Counted from the stretch's first letter, positions 9,858-20,800 are shown. The stretch is DNA of 64,000 nucleotides from Burkholderiales bacterium (GCA_025927765.1 JAICKU010000008.1:1-64000), one strand, 5' to 3'. Notes: a model not told the origin generated them from the letters alone. Numbers and translations: made by a program.

Positions 9858-10362
9858 TCGGCGCGCGTGCCCAGCGGCCGGACGCGGCGAGGCGCGAAAC
9901 GCATGCGAGCCGGACGCAGCCGTCGTCGAGGGGCGGCGGCTCTGCGGCGTCTGCCGCAAGCGCCACGCGTAACCTTTCGGCGGGGTCCGACGACGAAGCG
10001 GCGACGAAGAGCGACGCGACAGCGCGTGCGCGCGCGACGCAGCCGTCCTGCAGCAGCAGCGGCCGGAGCCGATCGCGTAGCACCGCCGCGTCGGCGCCGA
10101 GGTAGCGCGCCGCCGAGAAGAGCAGATCGGCTCGCGTGGCAGTCTCGAGCACTTCGACGAAAAATGCCGCGACGCGCTTGTCGCGGAACACCGAAAGTGC
10201 GGCCGCGACGGCAATCCATTCCGAGTCATGCGAGGACAGGCGGGCAGCGCGAAGCAGCAACGCGTCGATGACGTCGCGACCCTCGACGAGCCCGGATGCC
10301 CTGGCGGCGTCGGGCTGTGCGTGGATCGCCTTCAGTGCGGCGAACGCAATTTTTGTCGACAC
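9730..10362 (-). CDS. HEAT-repeat-like hypothetical protein, possibly 3'-damaged
   Basis: A 210-codon frame beginning with GTG (10362), 14 bases after the MaoC stop. Residues 1 to about 160 look like alternating amphipathic helices ([40 protein letters not shown]) of the kind found in HEAT or adaptin-like repeats, so a scaffold role is possible. The last 40 or so residues are arginine-rich (for example [17 protein letters not shown]) and lie antisense to the end of pyrD, which suggests that the natural stop has been lost and translation runs on. No family could be named. It probably shares a transcript with the MaoC and EI24 genes upstream. Confidence 0.55.
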   Translation of the reverse strand: MSTKIAFAALKAIHAQPDAARASGLVEGRDVIDALLLRAARLSSHDSEWIAVAAALSVFRDKRVAAFFVEVLETATRADLLFSAARYLGADAAVLRDRLRPLLLQDGCVARARAVASLFVAASSSDPAERLRVALAADAAEPPPLDDGCVRLACVSRLAASGRWARAPIRDTRARWRIRRRAPGRGRSIPCRAARARRRRRCVRAHRHRS

Positions 10363-10376
10363 CCGGCGGGCCTGCG

Positions 10377-10826
10377 CTATCCGCGTCGCGACACGAGCAT
10401 GCGCGCCTCGGCCTCGGCCACGACGACGTCGCCGTGGATCTTCGCCGTGCCGGTCAGCACGACGACCCCGGCCTGGTGCTGCGGCTTGTCGAGAAGCTCG
10501 GCAATCGTCCACGTCGTCGCGAGCGTATCGCCGGCGCGGACGGGGGCGAGAAAGCGCACGCGATGCTCGAGGTACGCGATCGCCGTGCCGTGGAAGTACA
10601 TGCCAACCGCCGCGCCCATGATCGACGACGTGAGCATGCCGTGCAGGATCGGCGTGCCGAAGCGCGACGTCTTCGCGTATTCGGCGTTCATGTGATGCGG
10701 GTTGGTGTCGCCGATGAGGCCCGCGCCCACCACGATGTGCGTCTCGGTCACCGTGAGCGCGCTCGCGAACGTGTCGCCCGCATGAAGCTCGTCGAACCAC
10801 TTGCCGCTGCCGATGAGCCCGTTCAC
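10377..10826 (-). CDS. MaoC-like (R)-specific hydratase/dehydratase
   Basis: 149 residues, a single hot-dog domain of typical MaoC length. The motif HIVVGAGLIGDTNPHHMN (about residues 28-45) contains the catalytic Asp and His of the overlapping hydratase motif, and FGTPILHGMLTSS follows. Such enzymes hydrate trans-2-enoyl-CoA to (R)-3-hydroxyacyl-CoA in beta-oxidation or polyhydroxyalkanoate supply, though the acyl substrate cannot be inferred here. Translation appears to start at GTG 10826, which overlaps the TGA of the EI24 gene (GTGA) and implies coupled translation. Confidence 0.85.
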   Translation of the reverse strand: MNGLIGSGKWFDELHAGDTFASALTVTETHIVVGAGLIGDTNPHHMNAEYAKTSRFGTPILHGMLTSSIMGAAVGMYFHGTAIAYLEHRVRFLAPVRAGDTLATTWTIAELLDKPQHQAGVVVLTGTAKIHGDVVVAEAEARMLVSRRG

Positions 10827-11536
10827 GCAGCGGCGACCGGCGAGGACGAGCGCAGCGACGCGAGTTCGGCGAGGCACAACTCCGTGAAGGCGATGCCGGC
10901 GAAGAGCGGCAGCACCAGCACGTTGAAGATCGGCACGAACGACAGCGGCGCGAGCACGAGGCCGAGTCCCATCAACCGCCAGCGGCTGCGCGCCAGCAGC
11001 ACCGCGATCTCGGCGCGCTCGGCGTGCTCGGCGAGCGCGTCGTAGCGGAACATGCGCTGCGTGAGCCACGCGTTCAGCAGCAGCGACGCGATCGCATAGA
11101 TCGGTGGCACGAACAGCAGCACGAGCGAGGCGAGCCACAGCGGCACGAAGATCGCGAGCGCCGTCATCGCGTTGCCGAGGCTGCCGGCGAAGGTGCCTCC
11201 GCGGCGCGCGGCGAGCGCCGGAAAATCGCGCGTGGCAACCGTGCGCACGATCACCGGCATCGCGAGGAGGGCGATCGCCGTGAACGCGGTGGCGACCGCG
11301 AGCACCGCGAAGCCGATGCCGGCGACGACGTTCGCGGCAACGCTCCACCACAGCGAATCGGGCGCCGCGCCCACGATCGACACGAGCCACGCGACGAGCG
11401 GGTGCCAGGCCGCGATCGCGATGCCGGTCCACACGATCGCCGCGACGACGAGCGGCAGGAACGCGAGGCCGACGATGCGCGGCGTGAAGAGGATCGGGAT
11501 CGCGCGGGCGAGCGCGGCGAAGATGGCGGCGGCCAA
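10823..11536 (-). CDS. EI24-domain (CysZ-like) integral membrane protein
   Basis: 237 residues with four or more long hydrophobic stretches, including residues 18-45, 60-95, 125-152 and 190-220. The overall pattern, with WRLMGLGLVLAPLSFVPIFN near the end, fits the EI24/CysZ family; the family includes the sulfate importer CysZ but many members have unknown roles. The only in-frame start near the conserved N-terminus is TTG at 11536, five bases after the stop of the DUF1631 gene. It overlaps the MaoC start downstream. Transport of sulfate is possible but not shown; no sulfur genes are adjacent. Confidence 0.78.
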   Translation of the reverse strand: MAAAIFAALARAIPILFTPRIVGLAFLPLVVAAIVWTGIAIAAWHPLVAWLVSIVGAAPDSLWWSVAANVVAGIGFAVLAVATAFTAIALLAMPVIVRTVATRDFPALAARRGGTFAGSLGNAMTALAIFVPLWLASLVLLFVPPIYAIASLLLNAWLTQRMFRYDALAEHAERAEIAVLLARSRWRLMGLGLVLAPLSFVPIFNVLVLPLFAGIAFTELCLAELASLRSSSPVAAA

Positions 11537-11540
11537 GCGC

Positions 11541-13877
11541 TTACGCCGGCGCGGCCTCGAACTCGAAGCGGTCGCGAAGCTCCGACATCACGCTCGTCAG
11601 TGCGCGATCGATCAGCGGCTCGGCTTCGACGAGGCGCGCGCGATTGGCGCGGAACTGGAGGGCGAGGTCCTCCGCCGTCATCGACAGCGCCTTCTGCCCC
11701 TGCCGGTTCGTGAACAGGTACGTGCCGCGCAGCGGGCTGATCCACGCGAGCTTCGCGAACGACAACTGCGCGTCGGCATCCTCGAACTCGACCCACGTGC
11801 CGCGATCGAGGCTGCGCGCGATTTCGAGATACTCGTCCTCGAGCACCGCTGCACCGTCGGGCATCACGGGCTCCGCCGGCGCCATCGCCTGCGCGAGCGC
11901 TTCGGCACGCGCGGCCGCTTCGGCGTTGCCGGCGGCCTTGGCGACCTGCGCTTCGGCCTTCGCCGCCTCGGCGACCGCCGCCGTGGGCGAGGCGACCGAC
12001 GCGAGCGAAGGCTTCACCGCGGCGGCGTGCGCTTCGACGAGGTTCGCCATGAACGCTTCGCGCTCGCCGCCTGCCCATTGCTTTGGGGGAACGCCGGCGG
12101 CGAGTCGCTTCAGAAGCGACGGCAGCAGCGCGACGAGGTGCTTGCGATCCTCGGGCGTGCGCTTCGGCTGCACGCTCCACACGAGATCCTCGAGCGTGGC
12201 CACACCCGACGTCCACCGCTCGCTCTCGTCGCCGTCGCGCAGGTAGACGTCTTCGAGCGTGGCCTGCCAGCGCGTGCGCAGGAACTGCGCGAGGAACCGC
12301 GGCACCGGGTACGTTTCGACGCGCCGCTCGATCTCGGACTTCGCGATGACGCTCGCGAGGTCCTTGCGATCGTCCTCGTTGATCGCGTCGGCCGTCGACG
12401 AAAAATTCTCTTCCGCATGGCGCTCCTCGGAGGCGAGGAACGCTTCGAGCTCGGCGCGCAGCTCGTCGAAGATCGCGAGGTTTTCGGCGAACCCGTCGAT
12501 CACGCGGCGAACGATGCGCTCGATCGTGCGATAGAGCGCGTCGTCGGTGCCCATCGCCGGCGACCAGCCGAGGCCGGCCTGCGCGAGCGCGTTGACGAGC
12601 AGCCGCGACGGATGCGTCTTCTTCGCGAAGAACGCGCCGTCGAGCATCGCGACCTTCAGCACCGGAATCTGCAGCCGCGCGAGCAGCGCCTTGATGCCGT
12701 CGGGCAGGTCGCGCGTCTCGAAGATGAAGTCGAACAGCATCGCGACCATCTCGATCGTCATCGCTTCGAGCTGGTTCGCGCGCTGGCCGAGTGGCGATTC
12801 CTGCAGGTCGCGCAGCACGTTGTGCGTGCCCTGCGGAATGCCCGCGAAGGCGACCTGCATGCCCTCCACGTCGAACTGCGTCTCGCCGCCCTGCAGGCGC
12901 GTCAGGCCTTCGCGCAACCCCGGGGTGGCGACGATCGGCGCGCCGGGGACGTAACCCGACGGCGTGGGCGCGAGCGGCGGAATGACGCGCGATGGCGGCG
13001 GCGGGTGCCCCGCGAGCGGGAAGCCGCCGTGCGATGCCGCGCGGCGAAACATCGCCATCACGTCGGTCTCGGCGGACGGTTGCGACGGGTCCGGCTTGTC
13101 GTCCGTGGCGCGCCGGCGTCGCGCTTCACGGGCGCGCGTCACCGTCCCGCGTCCGCTGCCCGGCGGAATGATCCGCAGGTTCGCGAGATGGCGATTGACG
13201 TCGGCGTAGATGCTCGCGATCTCCCCGAGCGGCGCCTGGTTCAGCTCCTTCAGAATCTGGAACTTGATCGGCCCCGTGGTGGCCTGCGCGTCGAGCGCTT
13301 CCGCGAACGCCGTGACGATCGTCGTGGGGCCGAGGGGATTCTGGGCGCTTTCGAGCACCGAGCGGCCGAGCAGATGGCCGACGCCGCGATTGAGCGCGAC
13401 GAGCTCCTCGTGCGACGCGTTCTCGATGACGCGCACGATGTTGCCGACGATCACGGAGAGGTCGATCGAGTCGAGGTCGACGAGCGCGAGCTTGGTCGCA
13501 TCGGCCTTCGAGAAATCGTTGCGCTCGGCGGCGCGCCCCGAGATCTGATCCTCGATCCGCGTACGCAGCCGCGACTCGAAGCCGGTCAGCAAGTCCGCGC
13601 GGCCCGTGATCAGCAGCTGGCGCGCCTCGAGGTAGAGCTGCTGCTCGTCGCGGATGTCCGACTTGCCCGCGCGATCCATCAACATGTCGCACAGCCGGTC
13701 GGACAGCGCGCTGAACGACAGCAGCAGCCGGTGGACGGTGATGTCGCGACAGTCGGCGAGGATTTTCGCCAGTTCCCGGGGGACGGGACGGCGCGCGGGC
13801 GCAACCTGCGTCGTTACGTTCGGGGGTGGCACAGGATTGCCGCGGAATCCGTCACGTGAGTGACCCTCTCTCGCCAA
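11541..13877 (-). CDS. DUF1631 family protein
   Basis: Up to 778 residues. DUF1631 proteins are long, mostly helical proteins of Gammaproteobacteria and Betaproteobacteria with unknown biochemical function (older records call them thymidine phosphorylase, without support). Here the N-terminal helical region (about 40-220) is followed by a Pro-rich linker (about 290-330), a second helical block containing LLDFIF-like FDFIFETRDLP and ERIVRRVIDGF, an Ala-rich stretch (about 630-680), and a C-terminal beta segment (WVEFEDADAQLSFAKLAWISP) resembling a PilZ-like fold. In other bacteria PilZ-like ends bind cyclic-di-GMP, but the RxxxR motif is not obvious here. The longest start is TTG 13877; GTG 13832 is an alternative. 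It lies 45 bases after hrpA. Confidence 0.82.
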   Translation of the reverse strand: MAREGHSRDGFRGNPVPPPNVTTQVAPARRPVPRELAKILADCRDITVHRLLLSFSALSDRLCDMLMDRAGKSDIRDEQQLYLEARQLLITGRADLLTGFESRLRTRIEDQISGRAAERNDFSKADATKLALVDLDSIDLSVIVGNIVRVIENASHEELVALNRGVGHLLGRSVLESAQNPLGPTTIVTAFAEALDAQATTGPIKFQILKELNQAPLGEIASIYADVNRHLANLRIIPPGSGRGTVTRAREARRRRATDDKPDPSQPSAETDVMAMFRRAASHGGFPLAGHPPPPSRVIPPLAPTPSGYVPGAPIVATPGLREGLTRLQGGETQFDVEGMQVAFAGIPQGTHNVLRDLQESPLGQRANQLEAMTIEMVAMLFDFIFETRDLPDGIKALLARLQIPVLKVAMLDGAFFAKKTHPSRLLVNALAQAGLGWSPAMGTDDALYRTIERIVRRVIDGFAENLAIFDELRAELEAFLASEERHAEENFSSTADAINEDDRKDLASVIAKSEIERRVETYPVPRFLAQFLRTRWQATLEDVYLRDGDESERWTSGVATLEDLVWSVQPKRTPEDRKHLVALLPSLLKRLAAGVPPKQWAGGEREAFMANLVEAHAAAVKPSLASVASPTAAVAEAAKAEAQVAKAAGNAEAAARAEALAQAMAPAEPVMPDGAAVLEDEYLEIARSLDRGTWVEFEDADAQLSFAKLAWISPLRGTYLFTNRQGQKALSMTAEDLALQFRANRARLVEAEPLIDRALTSVMSELRDRFEFEAAPA

Positions 13878-13922
13878 CTGACTCTAGCACGGGGACGCAT
13901 TGTATGCCACGTCATGGCGGGA

Positions 13923-16900
13923 TCAACCCTGCCGCGTGAGGTCGTTCCAGGCCTTTTCGATGCGCTTCAGCGACACCGGCACGCTGGTGCGCAGTTCCTG
14001 CGCGAACAAGGACACGCGGAGCTCCTCGAGGAGCCAGCGGAAGTCCTCGAGCGCCTGCGAGCGGTCACCGTCGCCGCGCTCTCGCTCGGCACGCTCGCGC
14101 CAGCGCCCCCACCACGCGCCCACCTGCGCGGCGTGCCGGGCGTCGCGGTCGGGATTTTGCGCATGGCGTTCGAGCCTCCTCGCCAGCGCCTTGAGAAAGC
14201 GCGGGAGGTGCGCGAGCTGCGGCCAGGGCGTGTCGGCGAGGAATCCGGGATGGACCAGTGCGTCGCGCTGCGCCTTCGCTTCCGCGGCCAGCCGCCGTTG
14301 CGCGGGCGGCAGCGCGTTGATGCGCTGCGTGAGCGCCAGATGCTCGGTGGCGATCGCGGCGGCAAGCCGCAACGCGCTGTCGACCACCGCCGGCAGGCGC
14401 GCGCGTGCCCGCTTGACCTCTGCCAGGTACGCATTGCGGTCGCGCGGCAGCGGATCGTCGCCGACGAACGCGCGGTCGGCGATCGCGCGCGCGAGGTCGT
14501 CGCGCAGCGCATCGACAGCGACGGCCCCGCGCAGGTCGCTGGCGATCGACGCGATCGCGGGCGACGACTTCAATTGGCGCGCAAGCGTGTCGCCGAGCTC
14601 GAAGCCGATCAGGCGCACCACGCCCTGGCGCGTCGCGGCGAGCGCGGCGTCGCGCGTGTCGAGCAGCGTCAGCGCGACGCCGTCGCGTTCGTCGACGAGC
14701 GCCGGATACCCGGTTCGCCGCGCGCCGTCGCGGCGCGTGCTGAGGCTTTCCGGCAGCTCTCCGAAGTCCCAGCTCTTCAAGCCGCGCCGCTCGAACGACG
14801 GCTGCTCGGACGCGAATTCGAGGCGCGCGGCTTCGGAGAGGCGGTCGCGCAGCGCGGACAGGTCGCGATCCATCGCGAGCTCGCGCCCCGCGGCGTCGAC
14901 GACGCGCACGTTCATCGCGAGATGCGGCGGCACGTCGACGCTGCGAAACGCCTCGGGTGGCGGCGCATCGCCGAGGCGCTGGTCGACGAACGTGCGCAGC
15001 GCGTCGGCGAGCGCGACGTCGTGCGACGGCGCGTGCTCGAGAAATGCCGTCACGGTTTCGGGCACCGGCACGAGGCGGCTTCGCCACGCTTTCGGCAGTG
15101 CCTTCAGGTACGCGGTGACCTTGTCGCGGATCATGCCGGGCACGAGCCACGACAGCGTCGCCTCGTCGATCTGGTTCAGGAGCGCGAGCGGGACCGTGAG
15201 CGTGAGCCCGTCGAGCGGATGGCCCGGCGCGAAGCGGTATTTGACGGGCAGCGCGGCACCCGCAACGCGCAGCGTGTCGGGATACAGCGCTTCGGTCACG
15301 CCGGCGGCTGCGTGGCGCATCAGTTCGTCGCGCGTCATGAAGAGGCGCTTCGGTTGCCGCTTCTCGTCGGCGCGGCGCCACTTCTCGAACGTCGCGCGCG
15401 AATGCACGTCCGCCGGCACGCGCTCGGCGTAGAACGCGGCGATCGCGTCCTCGTCGACGAGCACGTCGGCGCGCCGTGCCTTGTGCTCGAGTTCCGCAAT
15501 CTCGGCGACGAGGCGGCGGTTGTGCGCGAGGAACGGTGCGTCAACGCCGAGTTCACCGGCCACCAGCGCTTCGCGGACGAATACCTCGCGCGCATCGGCA
15601 GGTGCGATCGGGCCGTAGACGACCGGACGCCGCGGCACGAGCGTCAAGCCGTAGAGCTGGATGCGCTCGCTCGCGACGACTTCGCCGCGCGCCTTCTCCC
15701 AGTGCGCCTCGAAGTATGTGCGCGTGACGCGCTCGCCCGCCACCGCGGCGATCCACTCCGGCTCGACGCGCGCCGCGCAACGCGCGTAGAGGCGCGTCGT
15801 CTGCGTGAGCTCGGCCGCGACGACCCACTTCGGACCCTTCTTCGCGAGTCCCGAGCCCGGATGCAGGTGGAAGTTGATGCCGCGCGCGCCGTCGTACTGG
15901 CCTCCCCGCTCGGCGGCCGGCTCCGATTTCACGCCGATGTTGCCGAGCAGGCCGGTGAGGAGCGCCTTGTGGATCGATTCGTAGCGCGCCGCGTCGATGT
16001 CCTCGGGCAGCGCGCCGTCGACGTTCCAGCCCGCCTCCTTCAGCACGCTCACGAGCTGCGCATGCACGTCGTGCCATTCGCGAAGCCGCAGGAACGACAC
16101 GAAGTGCGCGCGGCACGCGTCGACGCGGCGCCTGTGCGACAGCGCCTTCTGCGCGGGACTCTCGAAGAACTCCCACAGCGCGAGCAGCGACAGGAAGTCC
16201 GAACGTGGATCGCGAAACTGCAGGTGCGCCTGATCGGCGGCTTCGGCCTTGCCGAGCGGCCGCTCGCGCGGGTCGGGGACGGACAGCGCGCTCGCGATGA
16301 CGATGCCCTCCGCGAGACAGCCGAGGTCGCGTCCGCCGATCACGATGCGGCCGACGCGCGGATCGAGCGGCAGGCGCGCGAGCTCGCGGCCGAGGGGTGT
16401 GAGCGCCTGCGTATCGTCGACGGCGCCGAGCTCGTCGAGCAGCTGGTAGCCGTCGTGGATCGCGCGCGGAGACGGCGGATCGAGGAACGGGAACGCGGCG
16501 ACGTCGCCCAGGCCGACCGATGCCATCTGCAGGATCACCGACGCGAGCGAGCTGCGCAGGATCTCCGGATCGGTGAACGCCGGCCGTGACGCGAAATCCG
16601 CTTCGTCGTAGAGGCGTACGCACACGCCGTTCTGCACGCGACCCGAGCGCCCGGCACGCTGGTTCGCCGCGGCCCGGGAAATCTTCTCGATCTGCAACAG
16701 CGTCGTCTTGTTGCGCAGCGAATAGCGCTTGACGCGCGCAAGCCCGCTATCGACGACGTAGCGGATGCCGGGTACGGTGAGCGATGTCTCGGCGACGTTC
16801 GTCGCCAGCACGACGCGCCGGCCGCGCGAAGTCGCGAACACCCGCTGCTGCTCGTCGACGGACAGCCGCGCGTACAGCGGCAGGATCTCGACCGCGTCCG

Positions 16901-17834
16901 CGTACGGGCGCCGCGCCAGCGAACGGCGCAGCACGTCCGACGTCTCGCGGATCTCGCGTTCGCCGGGCAGGAACACGAGCACGTCGCCCGGGCCCTCGCG
17001 CCACAGGTCCTCGACGGTCGCGGCCATGGCGTCCTCGAGCTCGGCCTCGTCGTCGGCTTCCTCGTCGCCCGACGACAGCGGCCGATAGCGCACTTCGACC
17101 GGATACGTGCGGCCCGACACGACGATGGTCGGCGCCGCAGAGGCGGGGTCGGACCCTGCCTTGTCGTTCACGTCGGCGAAATGCTGCGCGAAGCGCTCGG
17201 CGTCGATGGTGGCCGACGTGACGATCAACTTGAGATCGTCGCGCCGCTCGAGCAGGCGCTTCAGATAACCGAGCAGGAAGTCGATGTTGAGCGTGCGCTC
17301 GTGCGCTTCGTCGATGATGATCGTGTCATAGCGCAGCAGGTCCGGATCGCCCAGCGTTTCCGCGAGCAGGATGCCGTCGGTCATCAGCTTCACGTACGCC
17401 TCGGGCCGCGTGCGATCGGTGAAGCGCACCTTGTAGCCGACGGCCTCGCCCACGCGCGTGCCGAGTTCCTGCGCGATGCGCGACGCGAGCGCGCGCGCCG
17501 CGATCCGTCGCGGTTGCGTGTGCCCGATCAGCCCGCGCACGCCGCGGCCGGCGTCGAGGCAGATCTTCGGCAACTGCGTCGACTTGCCCGAGCCCGTTTC
17601 GCCCGACACGATCACGACGCGATGCTTGCGGATCGCCTCCGCGATTTCGTTCGCACGCTGCGAGACCGGCAGCTCGGGCGGATAGACGATGCGTGGCTTG
17701 TCGGCCTCGCGCCGTGCACGAACGGCAATCGACCGCTCGACGTCCGCGGCGATCTTCCGCCACGCCGCAGCCGGCGCACGACGCCGGCGCGCATCGTCGA
17801 TGCGCGCACGAAGGCGCGGCACATCGGCGGACAT
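13923..17834 (-). CDS. hrpA: ATP-dependent RNA helicase HrpA
   Basis: 1303 residues, close to the 1300 of E. coli HrpA. This DEAH-box helicase rescues stalled ribosomes and processes some mRNAs. Walker A GETGSGKST is at 78-86, DEAH at 175-178, SAT at 206-208, and motif VI QRAGRSGRV is present, followed by the winged-helix and OB-type HrpA C-terminal regions (EATL-like ... ALYPDTLRVAGAALP). The ATG at 17834 gives the expected N-terminus. Between motif III (TSATIDAERFAQHF) and TIVVSGRTYPVEVRYRP there are about 15 extra residues (DVNDKAGSDPASAAP). The DNA coding for this insert contains a palindrome of the local repeat family, suggesting an in-frame insertion. Confidence 0.95.
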   Translation of the reverse strand: MSADVPRLRARIDDARRRRAPAAAWRKIAADVERSIAVRARREADKPRIVYPPELPVSQRANEIAEAIRKHRVVIVSGETGSGKSTQLPKICLDAGRGVRGLIGHTQPRRIAARALASRIAQELGTRVGEAVGYKVRFTDRTRPEAYVKLMTDGILLAETLGDPDLLRYDTIIIDEAHERTLNIDFLLGYLKRLLERRDDLKLIVTSATIDAERFAQHFADVNDKAGSDPASAAPTIVVSGRTYPVEVRYRPLSSGDEEADDEAELEDAMAATVEDLWREGPGDVLVFLPGEREIRETSDVLRRSLARRPYADAVEILPLYARLSVDEQQRVFATSRGRRVVLATNVAETSLTVPGIRYVVDSGLARVKRYSLRNKTTLLQIEKISRAAANQRAGRSGRVQNGVCVRLYDEADFASRPAFTDPEILRSSLASVILQMASVGLGDVAAFPFLDPPSPRAIHDGYQLLDELGAVDDTQALTPLGRELARLPLDPRVGRIVIGGRDLGCLAEGIVIASALSVPDPRERPLGKAEAADQAHLQFRDPRSDFLSLLALWEFFESPAQKALSHRRRVDACRAHFVSFLRLREWHDVHAQLVSVLKEAGWNVDGALPEDIDAARYESIHKALLTGLLGNIGVKSEPAAERGGQYDGARGINFHLHPGSGLAKKGPKWVVAAELTQTTRLYARCAARVEPEWIAAVAGERVTRTYFEAHWEKARGEVVASERIQLYGLTLVPRRPVVYGPIAPADAREVFVREALVAGELGVDAPFLAHNRRLVAEIAELEHKARRADVLVDEDAIAAFYAERVPADVHSRATFEKWRRADEKRQPKRLFMTRDELMRHAAAGVTEALYPDTLRVAGAALPVKYRFAPGHPLDGLTLTVPLALLNQIDEATLSWLVPGMIRDKVTAYLKALPKAWRSRLVPVPETVTAFLEHAPSHDVALADALRTFVDQRLGDAPPPEAFRSVDVPPHLAMNVRVVDAAGRELAMDRDLSALRDRLSEAARLEFASEQPSFERRGLKSWDFGELPESLSTRRDGARRTGYPALVDERDGVALTLLDTRDAALAATRQGVVRLIGFELGDTLARQLKSSPAIASIASDLRGAVAVDALRDDLARAIADRAFVGDDPLPRDRNAYLAEVKRARARLPAVVDSALRLAAAIATEHLALTQRINALPPAQRRLAAEAKAQRDALVHPGFLADTPWPQLAHLPRFLKALARRLERHAQNPDRDARHAAQVGAWWGRWRERAERERGDGDRSQALEDFRWLLEELRVSLFAQELRTSVPVSLKRIEKAWNDLTRQG
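17142..17160. repeat. in-frame palindrome of the GGGTC family inside hrpA
   Basis: GGCGGGGTC (17142-17150), one central G, then GACCCTGCC (17152-17160): a hairpin with eight of nine pairs whose core equals that of the palindrome between suhB and the AI-2E gene. On the coding strand it specifies AGSDPA within the extra residues of HrpA. The same core could arise by chance in GC-rich DNA, so membership of the family is inferred. Confidence 0.45.
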
Positions 17835-17892
17835 CGCGTCGGCGGTGCGGGAGATCAGCGGCTCATCGCGAGCCCCTCTCTTCCCTCGCCCC

Positions 17893-20800
17893 TCACCGCT
17901 CACCCTCGTCCCGCCTTTGCTTTCGGAGATATCCGGTGAATATGACGGCGACCGCGACCGTCGCAAGCGCGTCGAGCGCGAACGGCGCCAGCGCGTTCGA
18001 CTGCGCCGCCTTGACGGCGCCGCCGAGCAGCACGACGGTGGCGGCGAACGCGGGCACGATGCGCGGGTCGTAGCGCAGCAGCATCAGCAGCACCGCCGAG
18101 GCGACGAGGCCCGCGACGACGCCGCCGATCAGCGCGGCCGGCAGGTTCGCGCGGCCCTGCGCGAGCGACGTCGCGAGTTCGAGCGCCACGACGATCGCGA
18201 AAGCGAGCCACAGGCGGCGCGAGAATCCATCGGTGAGCCGCGACACCACGTAGAGCACGAAGAGCTCGGCGCACGCGAGCCCGACGAAGCCCGCGCCGGA
18301 CAGCACACCGCCGGCGAGTGGCAGCGCCAACGACGTCCACTGCTCGCTTGGCCACGTCGGTGCCGCGGGGATCGCGAGCGCCCCGAGCGCGAACTGCAGG
18401 CCGACGACGAACGCGCCGGCGGCAACCGCGGCGCCGATCGCCGACAGCGAGCCCAGGCGCGCGCGCACCGGCATGCGCGTCGCACCGAATACGCCCACGC
18501 CGGCGCAAAGCGCGAAGAGCAGCGCACCCGCGAGCGCCGACACGATCGCGCCGAGAACCTTCGTCGTGAGCTGCGCGGCGAGGGGCTCGGTGGTCGAGAG
18601 TCCCATCGCGATCACCGGCCACGCATTGGCAGCCGAAAGCAGCGAAATGACGAGCGTGGCCGCGAACACGACGCGAAGCGCCGGCGAGTCGACGCGATGG
18701 CGCACGAAGCCGACGATGCCGACCAGCAATGCAGCGAGGCCCGCGGCGAGGAACACGACGACACCGGCGAGCGCCAGGACCTCGAGACGGTTGTCGATTT
18801 CGCGCTCGCCGCGCGTCCAGGTTTCCGGCACGTACACGTAGCGGCCCGCGGCCGCGACTTCGTCGCCGGCGATCGCCACCACGTAGCGTGCTTCGCCGCC
18901 CTTGCCCACGTCGATGCGCGGATCGCCGAATACGAACGACCAGTCGGTACGCGCGGGCCGCCGCGTCTGGTCGGCGGACACGAGCGTCAACGGCGCGGGA
19001 TCGATCGCGAAGCGCGCATGCAGCGCCGAGCGCGCGCGTGCGAGCGCGTCGTCGCGCGAGAGCGTGGCCCCGGGCCGCGATTCGGGGATCGCGTGCGTGA
19101 TCGTGCGCACGCTGCCGTCGCCCGCGACTGTCACACGCCATTCCTCGGCGCGCGCCACGACGTCGCCTTCGAACATCGCGTAGCGCACCTGCCACACCGG
19201 GGGCGCGAGGAAGGTGCCGACGAGCGCGCGATACGCCTTCGGCCCGGCTTCCTGCCACACGAAGCGATGCCACAGCCATTGCTGCGGATCCTCGCTCGCG
19301 AGCTTGACCGTCGCGACGCGATGCCATGGCGGCCCGAGCGCAGCCGCCTGTGCCGCGATCGCGGCGTCCGCGCGCGCGATCGCAGCGTCACGGCTGATCG
19401 CGAGCGGTGGCACGTCGGGGCGAAACGGCGCAAACAGCGCCCACGCGATCGCACCGGCGACGCCGAGGATGGGCAGCACGCGCTGAAAGACGGCCGACGC
19501 GCGGCCGATCGACAGCGGCGAGCGCAGCGTCGACCCCTCGGCGGCCTGCGCAGCAGGATGCCAGGCGCCATTCAGAAGCGTTGGCGGCAGTTCGCGCCAC
19601 CGGCCGGTCTGGATGCGGCGGATCAGCACCATCCACAACGGCACGAGCGCGACGACGATCACGAGCGCCTGCTGCGCGCGTGCGCCCGGCGCATCGACGA
19701 GGAAGACCGGAATCGAGAACAGCGACAGGTCGAACGTCGCGTGCAGCAGGATCGTGGGCAAAAGCCCGAAGCGCAGGAAGATCAGCGCCCACACGATCGA
19801 CGGCAGCAGGAGCTCGACGGGCCGCGAATACGCGGGGAAGCCCGGATAGTTGGCGTGCGCGCTGCCGAACACCAGCGCCTGCAGCACGACGGCGAGCGCA
19901 ACGCCGAGCGCGCGATGCCCGTAGCGGGCCCCGATCAGCGCGCCAAGCGACAGCGGGATCGCGCGAAACACGCACTCCTCCATGAAACCCGCCTGCAGCG
20001 ACATCGCGATCGGCGACAACGCCGGCACCGCCGACGCGAGGATGTCGGGGTCGGTCAGCACCTCGGACGGTTGCCACCAGCCGAGCCAGCGATTCGTCGC
20101 GTAATAGAACGCGGCGATCAGTGCGAGCTCGAGCGGCACGAAGAGGTACCCGCCGAACGTGCGCCCCACGATCTGCGGCGTGGCCGCCGCCTCGCGCGAC
20201 CAGAGCTTCCACAGCTGCGGCTGATGCGCGAATGCGCGCCGCGACAGGCTTTCCGCGGCCATGAACACGAGCGCGTACGCGAGGCCGCCCGCCGCGAAGA
20301 TCACGATGGCGAGGCCGACGTGCTTCGACCAGAACGTCGTCGCCGTCTCGGTGGTGTCGGCACCGAACCACGACGTGTTCGCCGAAGCGAGCGACGCGGC
20401 GGCGAGCAAGCCGCCCACGACGAGGCCCGCGACGAGCGCGGGCCGCCACAGCAGCCAGTGGCGCCGCGCGAGCCACAGCACGCCGAGAACGCAACCGCCG
20501 ATGCCGTAGAGCAGGCCCGCGGTAATCGTCGCGAGGTTCGCGATCAGGTTGTTGGTACTGCGCAATGCCTGGAAACGCAGTCCGAACGCTTCGGGAATGT
20601 GCACGAACGGCGCGACGCCGACGAGTTCGTCCCCCGCGACGCTGAGCGCGAGCCGGATGCGCGCTTCGCCGAGCGGCTCGGGGCGCTCGTAGGTGAACGT
20701 GTGGTCGACGCGGCCGCTCGGCTGCGTGTCCTGCGACGCGTCGAGGAACCGGTACGTGCGAAGGTCGACGTTCCAGTGCGCCGTCGCCTGCGCTTCGGCG

